Assembly: GCF_002994745.2 (NCBI RefSeq) | Contig: NC_037089.1 | Coordinates: 16,262,141-16,326,140 of the forward strand | DNA length: 64,000 nucleotides | Source: Rosa chinensis | Taxonomy: Eukaryota; Streptophyta; Magnoliopsida; Rosales; Rosaceae | Reading direction: 5' to 3' | Shown here: one piece after another, positions 1 to 12,730 of the stretch | How the letters are laid out: every line of letters starts with the position of its first letter | Numbering within the stretch: the first letter of the stretch is position 1 | The notes under the pieces: generated by a model | Seen by the model: only the letters and a program-made list of their open reading frames with translations | Database searches by the model: none | Told to the model about the DNA's origin: nothing | Position numbers and translations under genes: made by a program

Positions 1-186
1 CCTTGTTTTTCAAATGAGCTTCTCTTTCACATAATAATCCCAACTCTCCATTTCCAGGTAACTCCAATTCTCTTCTCTTCAAAATTCAATCAAGATCTAA
101 TTCATTTCTCCGATCCAATTCGATTCGATTCTCCAGAGTCAACAATTCACGATTAAGATCTCGGCTGCTGGATTTGCAGGTCTCCG
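1..186 (+). promoter_or_regulatory. 5' leader region of the TWD40-1-like gene
   Basis: Pyrimidine-rich DNA directly upstream of the start codon at 187, of the type usual for plant 5' untranslated leaders. The core promoter probably lies outside the window. No upstream ATG reading frame of note was seen. Confidence 0.4.
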
Positions 187-3100
187 ATGGAGTGGACGAC
201 GGTGCAGCATCTCGATCTACGACACGTCGCGCGGGGCACCAAACCCCTCCAGCCTCATGCCGCCGCCTTTCATCCGCATCAGGCCCTCGTCGCCGTCGCC
301 ATCGGCAACTACATCGTCGGTGAGAGCACCCTCGCTTTCCGTTTTTGATTAGTTAGTTACATACTGTGAAATTTTAGTAATTTTCTGCTTCGAATTTGAA
401 GCATGGATGATGTATGTATCATTCTAGCTAAGTCGCATTGTGTTTGAATTTGAGTTTAGAGTTTACTCCTGAGCTAGTTTTAATGGAATATTGAAGTGCT
501 TTGTGTGATTAGCTAGTATAAAGATGTGAGATTTTCGGTTGGTGTGGTGAGTGAAAGAAGAAAGCCTCCAGGTTCCTGTGGTTGTTAGAGAATAGTCACA
601 TGAATGAATGTACTTGGTGTTTCTATGCAATTTGAATAAGGCATGAATGTTTAATCGGTTGATAGTTCTTATGTGTTTGATATATAGTTGTGGAATCGTC
701 TATCCTTATGTATTAGTGTATATGTAGATTTTCTTCAGGTTCACTTTGTTTGTTTTTAATTGATTTTTTTTTTTTTTTTTTTTTTGTGCACACAGAAATG
801 GATGCGTTGACGGGAAGCAAGATTGCATCTATTGATATCGGTATACCTGTTATCCGCATGGCATATAGTCCCACGAGTGGCCATTCTGTCATAGCGATCC
901 ATGAGGTTGGTGCTCTGGATGCCTGTTTGTTTAGCTTTTTTTTAAGATTTGGCGTGTTGCTTGTTGCATCTTTAATGTTAATATGCACTAACTAGAAGCA
1001 TGATTTCATCTATTGATATTGGTATACCTGTCATCCTCGTGTCATAGAGTTCCACAAGAAAGCATTCTCTGATAGTGATCCATGTGGTGGGTGCCCTATA
1101 TGCCCTTCTCTGGTTAGCATGTTTTAGAGATAAGAGTATTTTTTTTTTTCATATCTTTTTGAAAGATTGCGTCTTGCACATCTTTTAAATGTTAATATGC
1201 GATTTTCACTCTTAGGACATTCTAGTTTATCACATGTTTGTTGCCCCATGCCCTACCAGCTTAAGTTATTGGGAACTTCTGGAAATTAATAAATTTAATA
1301 ACTGCAGATGTTTATCTGTAGCAACAACATTCTAATTCATGTTATATTGGTTCATATCCAAAGTTTTACAAACATTGTAACTGCAAATAGAGGCTTTTAT
1401 TATTTACACCAATGTTTCTGTTAAGTGTTCTAGTGGAGTACGGTGGAATTTAACTTTGAAATTCAACATTGGGTTTACTCAAGTTATACACTTTAGCCAT
1501 TCTGTGACTTTTGTATTTTTTTAACTTTTAATTGTTTATACTTGTTGTCCACAATACTAGATATTGCTAATTGATTGGGAGGTCAATGAAAGATAGGTGA
1601 CCCACGATTGAGTCATGCAACTTAGTTACTTTTTACAAACATCTTTATGAGAATTAGTTCCAAGATGCAAGCTTTATTAGCAACTATTATATTATTTATT
1701 TAATTTTCATGGTTGGTTCTTGAAGAAATTGGGCAATTCTCAGTGTATATATAATGGAATACATTTTGTAGTTTCTTTATTAGGTTAATGTTCATTTGTG
1801 GAGCTTTTTGGTGCTTCATCTTCATATTCTTTTGTTGCCTTCTTTGGTGTTAAGAGTCGATATATGGATTCTCAAGCTGCATACTTTATTTGTTCAGCAT
1901 TCTTCCAGAGCAGCCTGTTTCGTATGTAAATGAACGTTTCGTGTTTTGTTTGCTTAAACGTGGATTTGTTTATACCCCATTCTGTAGGATGGTACTATTC
2001 GATCCTGTGATTTTGATGCTGAACAAACTTGCGTGTTGCATTCACCTGAGAAGAAGTTGGATCAAATTACTCCTGATACAGAAGTCCATCTTGCTTTGAC
2101 ACCTCTCCAACCTGTAGTGTTTTTCGGGTTCCATAAAAGGATGAGTGTTACAGGTATTCTTATATTTTGTTTTCCACTTTCATCTCCAAAATACACATAT
2201 GAAGTCACATGACGGCTATATCTAATTTTTCCTACTGCTTCAATATGCATGAAGTTGTTGGGACTGTTGAAGGAGGAAGGGCACCAACAAAAATAAAGAC
2301 AGATTTGAAAAAACCTATTGTGAATCTTGCATGCCACCCTCGCCATCCCGTCCTGGTAATATAGTTGTTTGGTTGAATTTCTTCCTATTGTGCTTGTAAT
2401 GTGTTGCATTGTGTGGCGGTTGGATAATACATCTATTATACTGGATACTATTGTTAAGGGATATTTAAAAAATACTTCTCTTTTTTTCCTTTTCAGTACG
2501 TTGCTTATGCAGATGGTTTGATTCGAGCATACAACATTCACACCTATGCAGTTCATTACACCTTACAGAGTAAACTGAGTGATTATTTCTTGTTAATAAT
2601 GTTACAAATTAGCATCAAGTGGTTTATCTGCTTCAACATTTTGTTCTTTTTCTGCAGTCGACAACACCATAAAGCTTATCGGTGCTGGAGCGTTTGGTTT
2701 TCACCCAACATTGGAGTGGATTTTTGTTGGTGATAGACGGGGTACACTTCTTGCATGGGATGTTTCTACTGAGAGACCTAGTATGATTGGAATGTAAGTC
2801 ATACATAATAGTAGGAGTAGAATGATTCATTTGCGGTTCAAATCAAGTTCCATAAAGGCCCAAAAAGGGGAAAAGAAACACAAAAACCGAAAATTAGGGG
2901 AACAAATGGTTAATTCACATCAACTGACTGGGATTAGACTGCCTTGTGGAACCTAGCGAAGTACTGCCTTAATTCCTTGTTTTGGAATCCATTGATTAAC
3001 ATACTCTGTTGTTAAGTTTTAGGTTTCACTAATTTATTTCTTTTTCTTTAAGAATTGGGGTGAAGTTTTGGCAAATTTTATAAAGACTGCCTACCTGACA

Positions 3101-6100
3101 ATCATGTCAGAGCCAATCTGCAGTTAAAAGAATTGCATAATATACCTGTAAGCTTCTGAATGCCATTTAACATTAATTGGCCACACACATCTGCAAGCTC
3201 CTCTATTAAGCTAAGAGGATGTGTTGTCAGTTGTCACTGACATAGTGTGTTAGACAAATGATGAGGGATTAAGATTTTTTTTTTTTTTTTTTAATTAGGT
3301 TTCCCCGCTGTCCAAGTAGCCTCTTATGGTCAAGAGTGTGATTTATGATTTATTAGCATTCTTATTGAGTTAATAAATTGTTAATGCTTTCAGTAATCTT
3401 TTTCGTTACTGTCTGATAAGATGGGACCTGTGACTCTGTGAGTGCCTTAAATGGTCAAAATTTCTTTAAGTGGATGGTTTTTCCTATCCATATATGAATA
3501 CAGTATGTAATACTGTATATAATCCTGTTTGAAATTTTGCTTCTGTCAATCTCTCCAGTGTTAATTGATATTTAACGCTTGACCTTTTGTTGGAATGCAG
3601 TACACAAGTGGGTTCCCAACCAATTTCTTCAGTTTCTTGGCTACCAATGTTGCGGTTACTTGTAACTGTAACCAGGGATGGAACTCTTCAAGTGTGGAAG
3701 ACACGTGTTATAATTAATCCAAATAGACCTCCAATGCAAGCGAATTTCTTTGAACCAGCTGGTTAGTGGCTATTATTCTTGCCCTATATCATGAAAAGGA
3801 TATGATTATACTCATTCTTTTGATAGTGAATTTGTAATTATATTTTATCTTTAATGTATCTCTCCTCTAAACCCCCCAAATTCATCTTTACCAATGCTTC
3901 TGCTGTTGCTGTTGACTGTTTCTGTGAACCACCTCAACATAACTAGTACCATTTATATGCATTGAAATTTGAATATGACATGCATGCTTAGGCACCAATA
4001 GGGCCATCTTAGTTAAACAATCAGACTTTTGCATGCATATAGATATGTTCATCTTACGGGCTACACTGACTTCTATCTTCTTCATCTTATTCTGCAGCAA
4101 TTGAATCACTTGACATCCCTCGCATACTTTCTCAACAGGGTGGAGAAGCAGCTTACCCTTTACCGCGTATCAAAACATTAGAAGTTCACTCCAAACTGAA
4201 TTTGGCAGCGCTTCTGTTCATAGTTAAGTGCGCCCACGTACATAACACTCTCATTTGCTGCAAATGTCAAAAAGTGCATATTTTGACAATTATTTCTCTC
4301 TTATAGAATATGACAGGTGGAGACAATGTGAAAAATAGGGCCGCATACACTAGGGAAGGAAGGAAACAACTGTTTGCAGTTTTGCAAGGGGCAAGAGGAT
4401 CCTCAGGTGAATTAAAGAGTTAACATTATTTGTGTGTTTATTTTGACCTGTTTTTTTAGACTTGTAATTTTAATTGTCAACAAATGCAAAGAGTTCATTA
4501 TGTTCCTCAAGTGGACATTTGTTCTTCGTGTCATTTATGTCATATCTTCCTGGTTTAGGTCCACAGAATTGAGGAAAATGCTACTTTTTAATGGCTATGG
4601 TTTTATGAATCATCTAGTAAATTGGTGTGGTGACAACTTATATCAAGAGGTTTATATGCAAACTTTTTCAAAATTTATTAGAATGTCTTCAGTACTTGCC
4701 AAGAACAAAGAGATTTGTCAAGGTTACAGGTAGTAGATAGATAATGCATGTTATGTTTTGAGGCTCATAATATTTTGATCATATGTATATTAGGTGGTCT
4801 TCCATTACCATGGATTGTTATGATGATCCGACTGTTTCACGGTTTCTTGTATTGTTCTACTACTAACTTTAGTTATGGAAATCTAAATTGCTTGACTTTT
4901 ATTCCTTACAGTATTCCACCATATTGGAAGGTTCTTCTTTAAGGGTCTAGGGTTTAAGGATAAAACTCAAAGTAAAAACTCCAAGACTTGTCATAAAAAA
5001 ATGAGTCAAGTAAAAATGAGAGGAGCAGAGGATCTGGGTCCATCTAAATTATGACAATGGAAGGTCTGCTGGTTAGTGGTTGGTCAGAAGCAGATATGCA
5101 CATCAAAGACCAATGTTCTCATTATTCATTAGTTGCACATTACTTTTCTTGGTGCAGTCCTTCTTTCTTGTCTTTCTCTTCTCTAGTGGTATTGACTATT
5201 CCAGCTAGGAGTGAAGGGAAGAAGGAAGAAGCCTTAGGTTTTCATATTTGTTTATATACTTCTTGGAGTTCTTTGGCAACATTTATTTCCTATAACTGTT
5301 GAGGGCAGAATATATCTGTGGTCACTCTGTAGATCTCTTAGGGTGCAAGATTTATTCACCATTGAATAAGCATAATACATGTCCTATTACAGTATATGTA
5401 ACCCAACTGTTGCAGTTCACCGTAGACCCAACAATTTTTGAAAGATGGGTTTTTTTTTTTAGGAACTTTTAATATTTGAATAGCCTTCATATATGTTGTT
5501 TCTACTGCTGCCTGCTATTGGCAGAGATGCTAATGACAGAGTTATTGTGCAGCGTCTGTTTTGAAAGAAAAGCTTTCATCTTTGGGGTCGTCTGGAATAT
5601 TAGCTGAACATCAACTTCAAGCTCAACTACAAGAACATCATATGAAAGGGTGAGATTAACATTTTTGTGAAGCAGATTTGTTATCACGACCATTTCTTGT
5701 GATTAGTTAATTTGGTTGTATTCAGGGGCCTTTGTCAATTATGGATGCATAGAGACTTCTAGTCAGATATCAGGTTATTTAGTCATTAAAAAACATAGCA
5801 AATGTTAAGGTTGAGATACAGAGTAGGTTTTGTTGTTGTACTGTTGGACATTATTGATGGAATTAGTTTTTCTTTAACCTTTTTCTTCTTTGAGTTTTGA
5901 TAATGGCACAGGCTGGATTTCTGACCTCTAGGATTTTGGATTTTTACTTGTTGGTACATGATTTTACTGCTTTGCTTGGTTCCCTTCTCAGACTTGACAT
6001 CTTGAATTATCCATTAGGATTAGAGGCTTTTTCAAGTTGAATTCTTAGATTTTTTTTCCTGCTTTACACTATTTTTGATTTTTTTTTCCAGATTATATTA

Positions 6101-9100
6101 ACTTTCATATCTGGCAGGCACAGTCATCTTACAATATCAGACATTGCTCGGAAGGCTTTTCTCCACAGTGTATGTCACTTTCTTATTATAAATATCTATA
6201 GCAGAAATTTTTATATCGGATATATACCTTTATGTTTTGAGGAGGGATCATGGATAAATTTTAAATTGACCAGGCTGTAATGTGCTGGCTTGCAACTTAT
6301 TAGAAACCAAAATGTAGCTTATTTTGTCTCATCTCTTCTTTCATGTTAAATGCTTTATGAGAACTTCATGTATGATCTGATTAAGCAAGTTATCTCTTAG
6401 GTTGCCTGTTAGATAAAATTCCTTGTTGACTCATCAATTTGCATTGTCGTTGTAGCATTTCATGGAAGGTCATGCCAAAAGTGCCCCAATATCTCGGCTG
6501 CCTCTAATTACTATTGTAGATTCTAAGCATCATCTGAAGGATGCTCCTGTATGTCAGGTAATATGTTTCTGATATAGATTGATTTCATCCTCTGTTACTT
6601 TTGCTTAAAATGGGTATGACAAGTTTAGTTCACTTGCAGCCATTTCACCTGGAGCTAAATTTCTTCAGTAAAGAGAATCGGGTTCTTCATTATCCTGTCA
6701 GAGCCTTTTGTATAGATGGGTCAAACCTTATGGCATATAATCTGTCTTCTGGAGCCGATAGTATCTACAAGAGACTTCATACATCGGTAATGTAGAACAG
6801 GATATATTATTATGGGAAATACTTTGATGTCTTCTTTACCCTTCATCTTTTAGGAGGGATTCCCCTTTGGTGATATTAAACTATTCTTTTTCCCACTCTG
6901 TTATAGGTTCCTGCAAATGTGGAATACCATCCAAAGTACCTGTTCTACAGTAAAAGACGGCGCATATTTCTTGTTGTCTATGAATTTAGTGGTGCTACAA
7001 ATGAAGTTGTGCTTTATTTTGAAAATACTGATTCTCAGGCAGCAAACAGTAAATGCAGCACAGTAAAAGGTTTGTTACTGAATTGCATCCTTATTTCCTT
7101 AAATAGCATCCTTATTTCCTTAAAATAGCATCCTTATTTCCTTAAAATATCTGTACATGCATGTAGGAGATCTGGTAATCAATCACAAATTGCATCTTTG
7201 AGTTTGTAGGTCGAGATGCAGCATTTATTGGTCCCGATGAGAATCAGTTTGCAATTCTTGATGATGATAAGACTGGACTGGCTTTACATATACTGCCTGG
7301 AAAGGCTACTCCAGAAGCTAATGAAAAAAATCTACTTGCTGATGAAAACCAATCTATGAATACTGATACTGCTGCCCCCCGAGGTCCAATGCAATTTATG
7401 TTTGAAAGTGAAGTGGATCGAATCTTTTCCACTCCAATAGGTACTTAAGGATATTATGTAAAATTTGAAAAAAGGACGGAAAAAAATATCTTATCAACAG
7501 TTATATGCTAACTCATACTATTTTATGATTGCAGAGTCAACTCTGATGTTTGCTTCTCATGGGGATCAGATTGGCTTGGCAAAGCTGGTTCAAGGATACC
7601 GCCTTTCTAATGCTGGTGGTCATTATATAGCAACAACAAATGAGGGGAGAAAGTCAATCAAATTGAAACTTGATGAAATTGTACTTCAGGTGCTTATATA
7701 ACTCTTCAATCTTATTACTATTGTTGAACAATGGAAAGTAATCAGGACATCTGGTACGAAAACTCTTTCTAGCCTGCTACAATTCAGAAGCCTACTTTGG
7801 TTCTCTATTAACAAATACTGCTGTTAAAATGTGACAGGTTCACTGGCAAGAAACTCTTAGGGGCTATGTTGCAGGAATATTAACTACACAAAGAGTTCTT
7901 ATAGTTTCAGCAGATCTAGATATACTGGCAGGAAGTTCTGCAAAATTTGATAAAGGACTTCCTTCAATATCCTTATTCAACATCTTGGTGTTAAGTTTAT
8001 ACTTTCCATATGTAATATTTGATTTGGTGAATTTTTTGGGATTACATATTCTGTTTGAGTTCCCTTGACTTCTAATCACTTTAGATCACTTTTATGGGTT
8101 GGGCCTGCACTTCTCTTTTCTACTACCACTGCAGTTAGTGTGCTTGGTTGGGATGGGAAAGTGAGGACTATACTCTCTCTCAGTATGCCTTATGCAGGTA
8201 TGCATTTTTTTTGCCGCTGGCAATGTGGGTGCATTGTTATCCTCTGAATTCTGACTCATTATGATGTGTTTCTGTGCAGTTTTGGTTGGTGCGCTGAATG
8301 ACCGGTTGTTGCTTGCTACCCCAACAGAAATAAATCCCAGACAAAAGAAGGGAGTTGAGATTAAGAGTTGTCTTGTTGGGCTCCTTGAACCTCTTCTTAT
8401 TGGATTTGCCACAATGCAAGAAAGATTTGAGCAGAAGCTTGACCTGCCAGAGATATTGTATCAAATAACATCAAGGTTTTTCTCATCTTCATAATTTATA
8501 CACATGCTGCCATCTTTTGGAAATTGCTTTAAAAACTTTAACATCCTAATATCCTGTAGCTCTGTAACATAATGTGTTGTCACGTCATGTTTCTTCTCTT
8601 GCACCTTAATGAACATGGGCACTTGAATGTGGTGTTACTTTCTGAATGAAGGTTTGACAGCCTGCGTATCACTCCAAGGTCTCTTGATATTCTGGCCAGA
8701 GGCTCTCCTGTTTGTGGAGATCTTTCTGTCTCATTATCTCAAGCAGGACCACAGTTCACACAGGTGAGTAGAAAACAATGTTTTGCTTATCAAATTTTGT
8801 TGTCAGTGTGTTTTCTTTACTAAACTTGTGGAATAACATAGGTATTGCGTGGTGTCTATGCTATCAAAGCTCTCCGCTTTTCTACTGCTTTATCTGTTTT
8901 AAAAGATGAATTTCTGCGCTCTAGAGATTATCCAAGGTGTCCTCCAACCTCTCATCTGTTCCACCAGTTCCGGCAGTTGGGCTATGCATGTATCAAGTAT
9001 GCAACTATGACAATGTCCATTTTAAATTTTGTATTGTGCAAATGCTTTTTATGCTTAAAAAATATGGTGTATTTTTTCTTTTATGATTTTCTCTGCCTTT

Positions 9101-12045
9101 TAAATTTTGTGTATTGTACTCTGACCTAACAAATGGTTGGTGACACATGCTTTTGGATTATCAGATATTTGCATATGTGCTGTAAGGATTCTACTGGTTT
9201 CTTGCATATATCTATTGGCTTTTCTTGATGGTTCTACAAAACGTTTAACAAGGTCTCGCTGAGAAAAAAAGAAAAAGAAAAAAGAAACACACACACACAC
9301 ACACACAGAGGTAGCAAAATAAAATAACACAATTTTACGTCTGTTAGTTGACTGGCATCTCATCAGAACATCAAGTAGAATATGTTGGATGGAATAAATG
9401 TAAAGTATTTGGAAGTTGGCATGCCTTTTCATCAATTATGCAATTATAAGATGGATGAAATTGTTGGAAACAATGGTCTGCATACTCTTAAAGAATTTTA
9501 TAACAGTAATATAAAAGACTCTTTAATATCCAGGGTTCCAACTCATGGCTGAAGAACTACTGCACATCATGTTACTAGATTTTATTAAAGCTACTCTCTT
9601 TTTTTTCCAACTTTAACTTTAGATAAAATTGCAGGTTTGGTCAGTTTGATAGTGCAAAAGAGACCTTTGAAGTCATAGCAGATTATGAAAGTATGCTCGA
9701 TCTGTTTATATGCCACCTTAACCCCAGTGCCATGCGGCGTCTTGCTCAAAAATTGGAAGAAGATGGCACTGATTCAGAACTGAGGAGATACTGTGAGAGG
9801 ATCTTAAGAGTGCGCTCTACTGGATGGACTCAAGGCATTTTTGCTAACTTTGCTGCTGAGAGTATGGTTCCGAAGGGTCCTGAATGGGGTGGTGGGAACT
9901 GGGAAATCAAAACCCCAACTAATATGAAGGCAATACCTCAATGGGAACTGGCTGCCGAGGTGATGCCATACATGAGGACTGATGACGGTGCCATTCCATC
10001 CATTATTGCTGATCATATTGGTGTTTACTTGGGTTCCATCAGAGGACGAGGCAACATTGTAGAAGTAAGGGAAGATAGCTTGGTCAAAGCTTTCAAACCC
10101 GCAGGTGGTGATAATAAGCCAAATGGTCTTCAAGACTCTTCAGTGACATCTACATCTAATATGTCCAAGGGAGTGCCTGGTGGTGGTTCATTGATGGGTC
10201 TTGAAACACTCACCAAACAAGTAGCCAGTTCCACCGCGGCAGATGAACAGGCTAAAGCTGAAGAAGAATTTAAGAAATCTATGTATGGTGCAGCTGATGG
10301 TAGCAGCAGTGATGAGGAGGGAACTTCAAAAACTAAAAGGTTACAGATTCGGATAAGAGACAAGCCAATTGCGTCTACCACAGTAGATGTTGATAAGATC
10401 AAAGAAGCCACGAAGCAATTCAAACTTGGTGAGGGGTTGGCTCGCCCCAGCAGAACCAAGTCATTGACTGGATCCCAGGACTTAAGCCAGATGTTATCCC
10501 AACCGCCTCCAGCCAGTAGTGGTTTTCCAAATGCTCGTGTAGGTTCTGCCCCTGGTGATCTGTTTGGTATGGATGCACCAACACAACCTGCAACTGTATC
10601 ACAGCAAGCTCCTGTACCAGGTGTGGGAATGACAGCTGGACCAATTCCAGAGGACTTTTTCCAAAATACCATACCGTCCTTCCAGGTTGCAGCCTCACTG
10701 CCCCCTCCTGGAACCTATCTTTCAAAGATGGATCAAGCCTCTCAGGGGGCTGAAAGAAATACGGAAACACTTAACCAGGTCAATGCACCCAAAGCCCATA
10801 TAGATCTTCCTGATGGTGGTGTTCCCCCTCAAGCTACTCAACAGGGTGTTCCACTGGGGTCCTTTGGACTTCCTGATGGTGGGGTTCCACCACAAGCCCC
10901 AAGCCAGGCTACTGTTCAACAGACTCAGGTTCAGTTAGCTCAACCTCCAATATCCACTCAGCCTCTTGATCTAAGTGCCCTTGGCATTCCGAATTCTGCC
11001 GATAATGGAAAACCTACTGGGCAGCCTCCTTCACCACCGTCTGCTGTGCGTCCTGGACAGGTAATAAACAAATGTGCATTTACACATGCATGCATAACCC
11101 TTCAATTCCCCACCTTGCTAATTCTCTTTTATTTCATGGCTTTCCTCGCAACAGGTTCCCCGTGGAGCAGCCGCTCCTATATGCTTTAAGACTGGCGTAT
11201 CCCACCTTGAGCAGAATCAACTTTCGGACGCATTATCCTGCTTCGATGAAGCTTTTCTTGCACTAGCGAAGGACCACTCTCGCGGAGCTGATATCAAAGC
11301 ACAAGCGACCATCTGTGCTCAATATAAGATAGCAGTCACTCTTCTCCAGGTATAATAATTATCTTCAAGCTCTCAATAAAACAGATGGAATGAGTTCTAT
11401 GAGGCTGAACTCTGGGGATCACTTTACAGACCTTTTCTTGTACAAAGACACCATATGTGGGTTTGGATTAGGTATTTGATCAAGTGCTACTGGTTGGCAA
11501 AGGCACTAAGAACTTTTTTTTGAATCAGCACTAGATAATTCATCTCTTAATTTTGGATTTCATTGCAGGAAATTGGCCGGCTTCAGAGAGTCCATGGCCC
11601 TAGTGCAATTAGTGCAAAAGATGAGATGGCAAGACTAGCACGCCACCTGGGTTCTTTGCCTCTTCTGGCAAAGCACAGGATAAATTGTATTCGAACTGCC
11701 ATTAAGAGGAATATGGAAGTGCAAAATTATGCTTATTCAAAACAGATGCTTGAACTCCTGCTGTCCAAAGCACCTCCAAGTAAGCAGGATGAGCTAAGGA
11801 GCTTGGTTGACATGTGTGTTCAAAGGGGTCTGTCCAACAAGTCCATTGATCCTCTTGAAGACCCTTCCCAGTTCTGTGCGGCCACACTTAGCCGTCTGTC
11901 AACCATTGGATACGATGTTTGTGACCTTTGTGGGGCTAAATTTTCGGCTCTCGCAACGCCTGGTTGCATTATATGCGGTATGGGAAGCATCAAAAGATCA
12001 GATGCACTTACAGGGCCGGGGCCTGTTCCTTCGCCGTTCGGTTGA
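187..12045 (+). CDS. TWD40-1: TWD40-1-like subunit of the TPLATE/TSET endocytic adaptor complex (24 exons)
   Basis: Exons (each junction checked for phase): 187-319, 796-905, 1988-2153, 2255-2355, 2497-2569, 2658-2793, 3601-3761, 4098-4222, 4307-4406, 5553-5649, 6118-6169, 6456-6557, 6640-6786, 6907-7069, 7210-7440, 7535-7689, 7838-7966, 8080-8197, 8280-8475, 8652-8763, 8842-8996, 9635-11060, 11155-11349, 11569-12045. They join to 1619 aa. The start MEWTTVQHLDLRHV and long blocks such as VGDRRGTLLAWDVSTERP and SLLWVGPALLFSTTTAV match, from memory, the Arabidopsis AT3G50590 product, which has similar length. Family knowledge: WD40 propellers followed by an alpha-solenoid, in the plant TPLATE complex that drives clathrin-mediated endocytosis at the plasma membrane. 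A disordered Pro/Gln-rich stretch near residues 1250-1390 contains two LPDGGVPPQA repeats. The C-terminus has C1578-x2-C-x11-C1593-x2-C, a possible zinc ribbon. All introns look GT-AG except the one at 7967-8079. Confidence 0.95.
813..1205 (+). repeat. Degenerate tandem duplication of exon 2 and flanking intron
   Basis: Copy 1 (about 813-990) contains exon 2 (796-905) and the start of intron 2. Copy 2 (about 991-1205) lies wholly inside intron 2. Shared blocks include CATCTATTGATAT, GGTATACCTGT, the stretch before the donor (GTGATCCATG versus GCGATCCATG) and a distal ATGTTAATATGC. Copy 2 has an in-frame stop where copy 1 encodes the A/Y after R-M, so it is a dead exon copy. No second exon is needed to match the family protein. 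Confidence 0.8.
7085..7150 (+). repeat. Short tandem repeat in an intron
   Basis: About three tandem copies of a roughly 21-bp unit built on GCATCCTTATTTCCTTAAA, lying just inside the intron after exon 14 of the TWD40-1-like gene. No function is visible. Confidence 0.8.
7967..8079 (+). other. U12-type AT-AC intron in the TWD40-1-like gene
   Basis: The intron begins ATATCCTT, the exact U12-class 5' splice site consensus, and ends in AC (8078-8079). A close match to the U12 branch site (TCCCTTGAC, 8061-8069) places the branch adenosine at 8068, 11 nt before the 3' splice site, as is typical of U12 introns. Removing exactly these 113 nt joins codons for LPS to FRSLLWVG with no frame change, matching the conserved protein. 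No GT-AG pair nearby gives this product. The minor spliceosome would therefore be needed to express this gene. Confidence 0.92.
9283..9307 (+). repeat. CA microsatellite in an intron
   Basis: A run of CA dinucleotides inside the 638-bp intron before the long exon 22 of the TWD40-1-like gene, preceded by a purine-rich GAAAAAGAAAA tract. It is a likely length-polymorphic marker. Confidence 0.85.
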
Positions 12046-12404
12046 GGTTTAAATCTCATCAATAGGGTTCTTTACCGTCTGGCTTGGGTTCCAGACATTG
12101 TAGAGGACCTGTGGACAGACTGAGATAATACCACTGCCCATTAGATAATGTATCATATACCTGTGTATTTGAGGTTTTTTTTTTATTTTGGTCTGATGTG
12201 TATTTGAGTTCGATGTCATGCCTTTGTGATTATTTTATGTTCCATGTAGTTATTCCCATTTTATTGTCAATTTCTCATAATCCACCCTTATATTGTCATA
12301 GCAAAATCATTGATATTCCCAGTTTTGTAATACTAATTTGTACCGACCTGGATATGAGTAAATGACAAATTTATTCTTTGTTCTTTTTGGTGTAACTACT
12401 TGCA
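12046..12404 (+). other. 3' untranslated and downstream region of the TWD40-1-like gene
   Basis: A/T-rich DNA after the stop at 12043-12045, with T-rich and TTGTAAT-type elements of the kind found around plant polyadenylation sites (about 12140-12260). The exact poly(A) site cannot be fixed from the sequence. Confidence 0.4.
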
Positions 12405-12421
12405 GTAAGCTCATTTTTTAA

Positions 12422-12443
12422 TTCTCAAAAAAAAAAAAAAAAT
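12422..12443 (+). mobile_element. Micro-retroinsertion (TTCTC plus poly-A) with target duplication
   Basis: Five bases, TTCTC, followed by about 16 A residues lie between two near-identical 17-bp direct repeats (12405-12421 and 12444-12460, both built on GTAAGCTCATTTTTTAA, differing by compensating single-base run lengths). This is the structure left by a LINE-type insertion whose reverse transcription stopped after the poly-A tail. The few non-A bases match the 3' end of the 1.1-kb retroposon at 54517-55614. Confidence 0.65.
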
Positions 12444-12529
12444 GTAAAGCTCATTTTTAAATATTATACATCACCGAACACGGTTAAAATGACTAAAATA
12501 CCCATATCGGGTGCAGGCTCTTTCATGTT

Positions 12530-12542
12530 TTTTTTGGGGTAA
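12530..12542 (-). mobile_element. Micro-retroinsertion (poly-T plus GGGGTAA) with 17-bp target duplication
   Basis: Thirteen bases, six T followed by GGGGTAA, sit between two 17-bp direct repeats (12513-12529 and 12543-12559, GCAGGCTCTTTCATGTT versus GCAGACTCTTTCATGTT, one mismatch). Read on the minus strand the insert is TTACCCC plus poly-A, i.e. the last bases of a retroposon. Confidence 0.7.
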
Positions 12543-12730
12543 GCAGACTCTTTCATGTTCATTACACCAAGGGGGAAGGAGAGCCGTCTGGCGCAGTCAA
12601 ATATCACACTCTTCCCATGACATGTGAGAATTCGGGGGCTCATTCAGGATGTTTGAGATCAAATATACATTTAATAATTAGGGGGTTTAAGTTTGAATTA
12701 TTTTGTCCAACATACCAATATAAAAGATTA

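Noticed and set aside
10130..10672. Minus-strand open frame of 180 codons
   Set aside because: Lies opposite the long coding exon 22 of the TWD40-1-like gene and is explained as its antisense shadow.
12591..12600. Phrase resembling the 5' part of a tRNA (GTCTGGCGCAGT)
   Set aside because: No B box or matching acceptor stem follows within tRNA distance.
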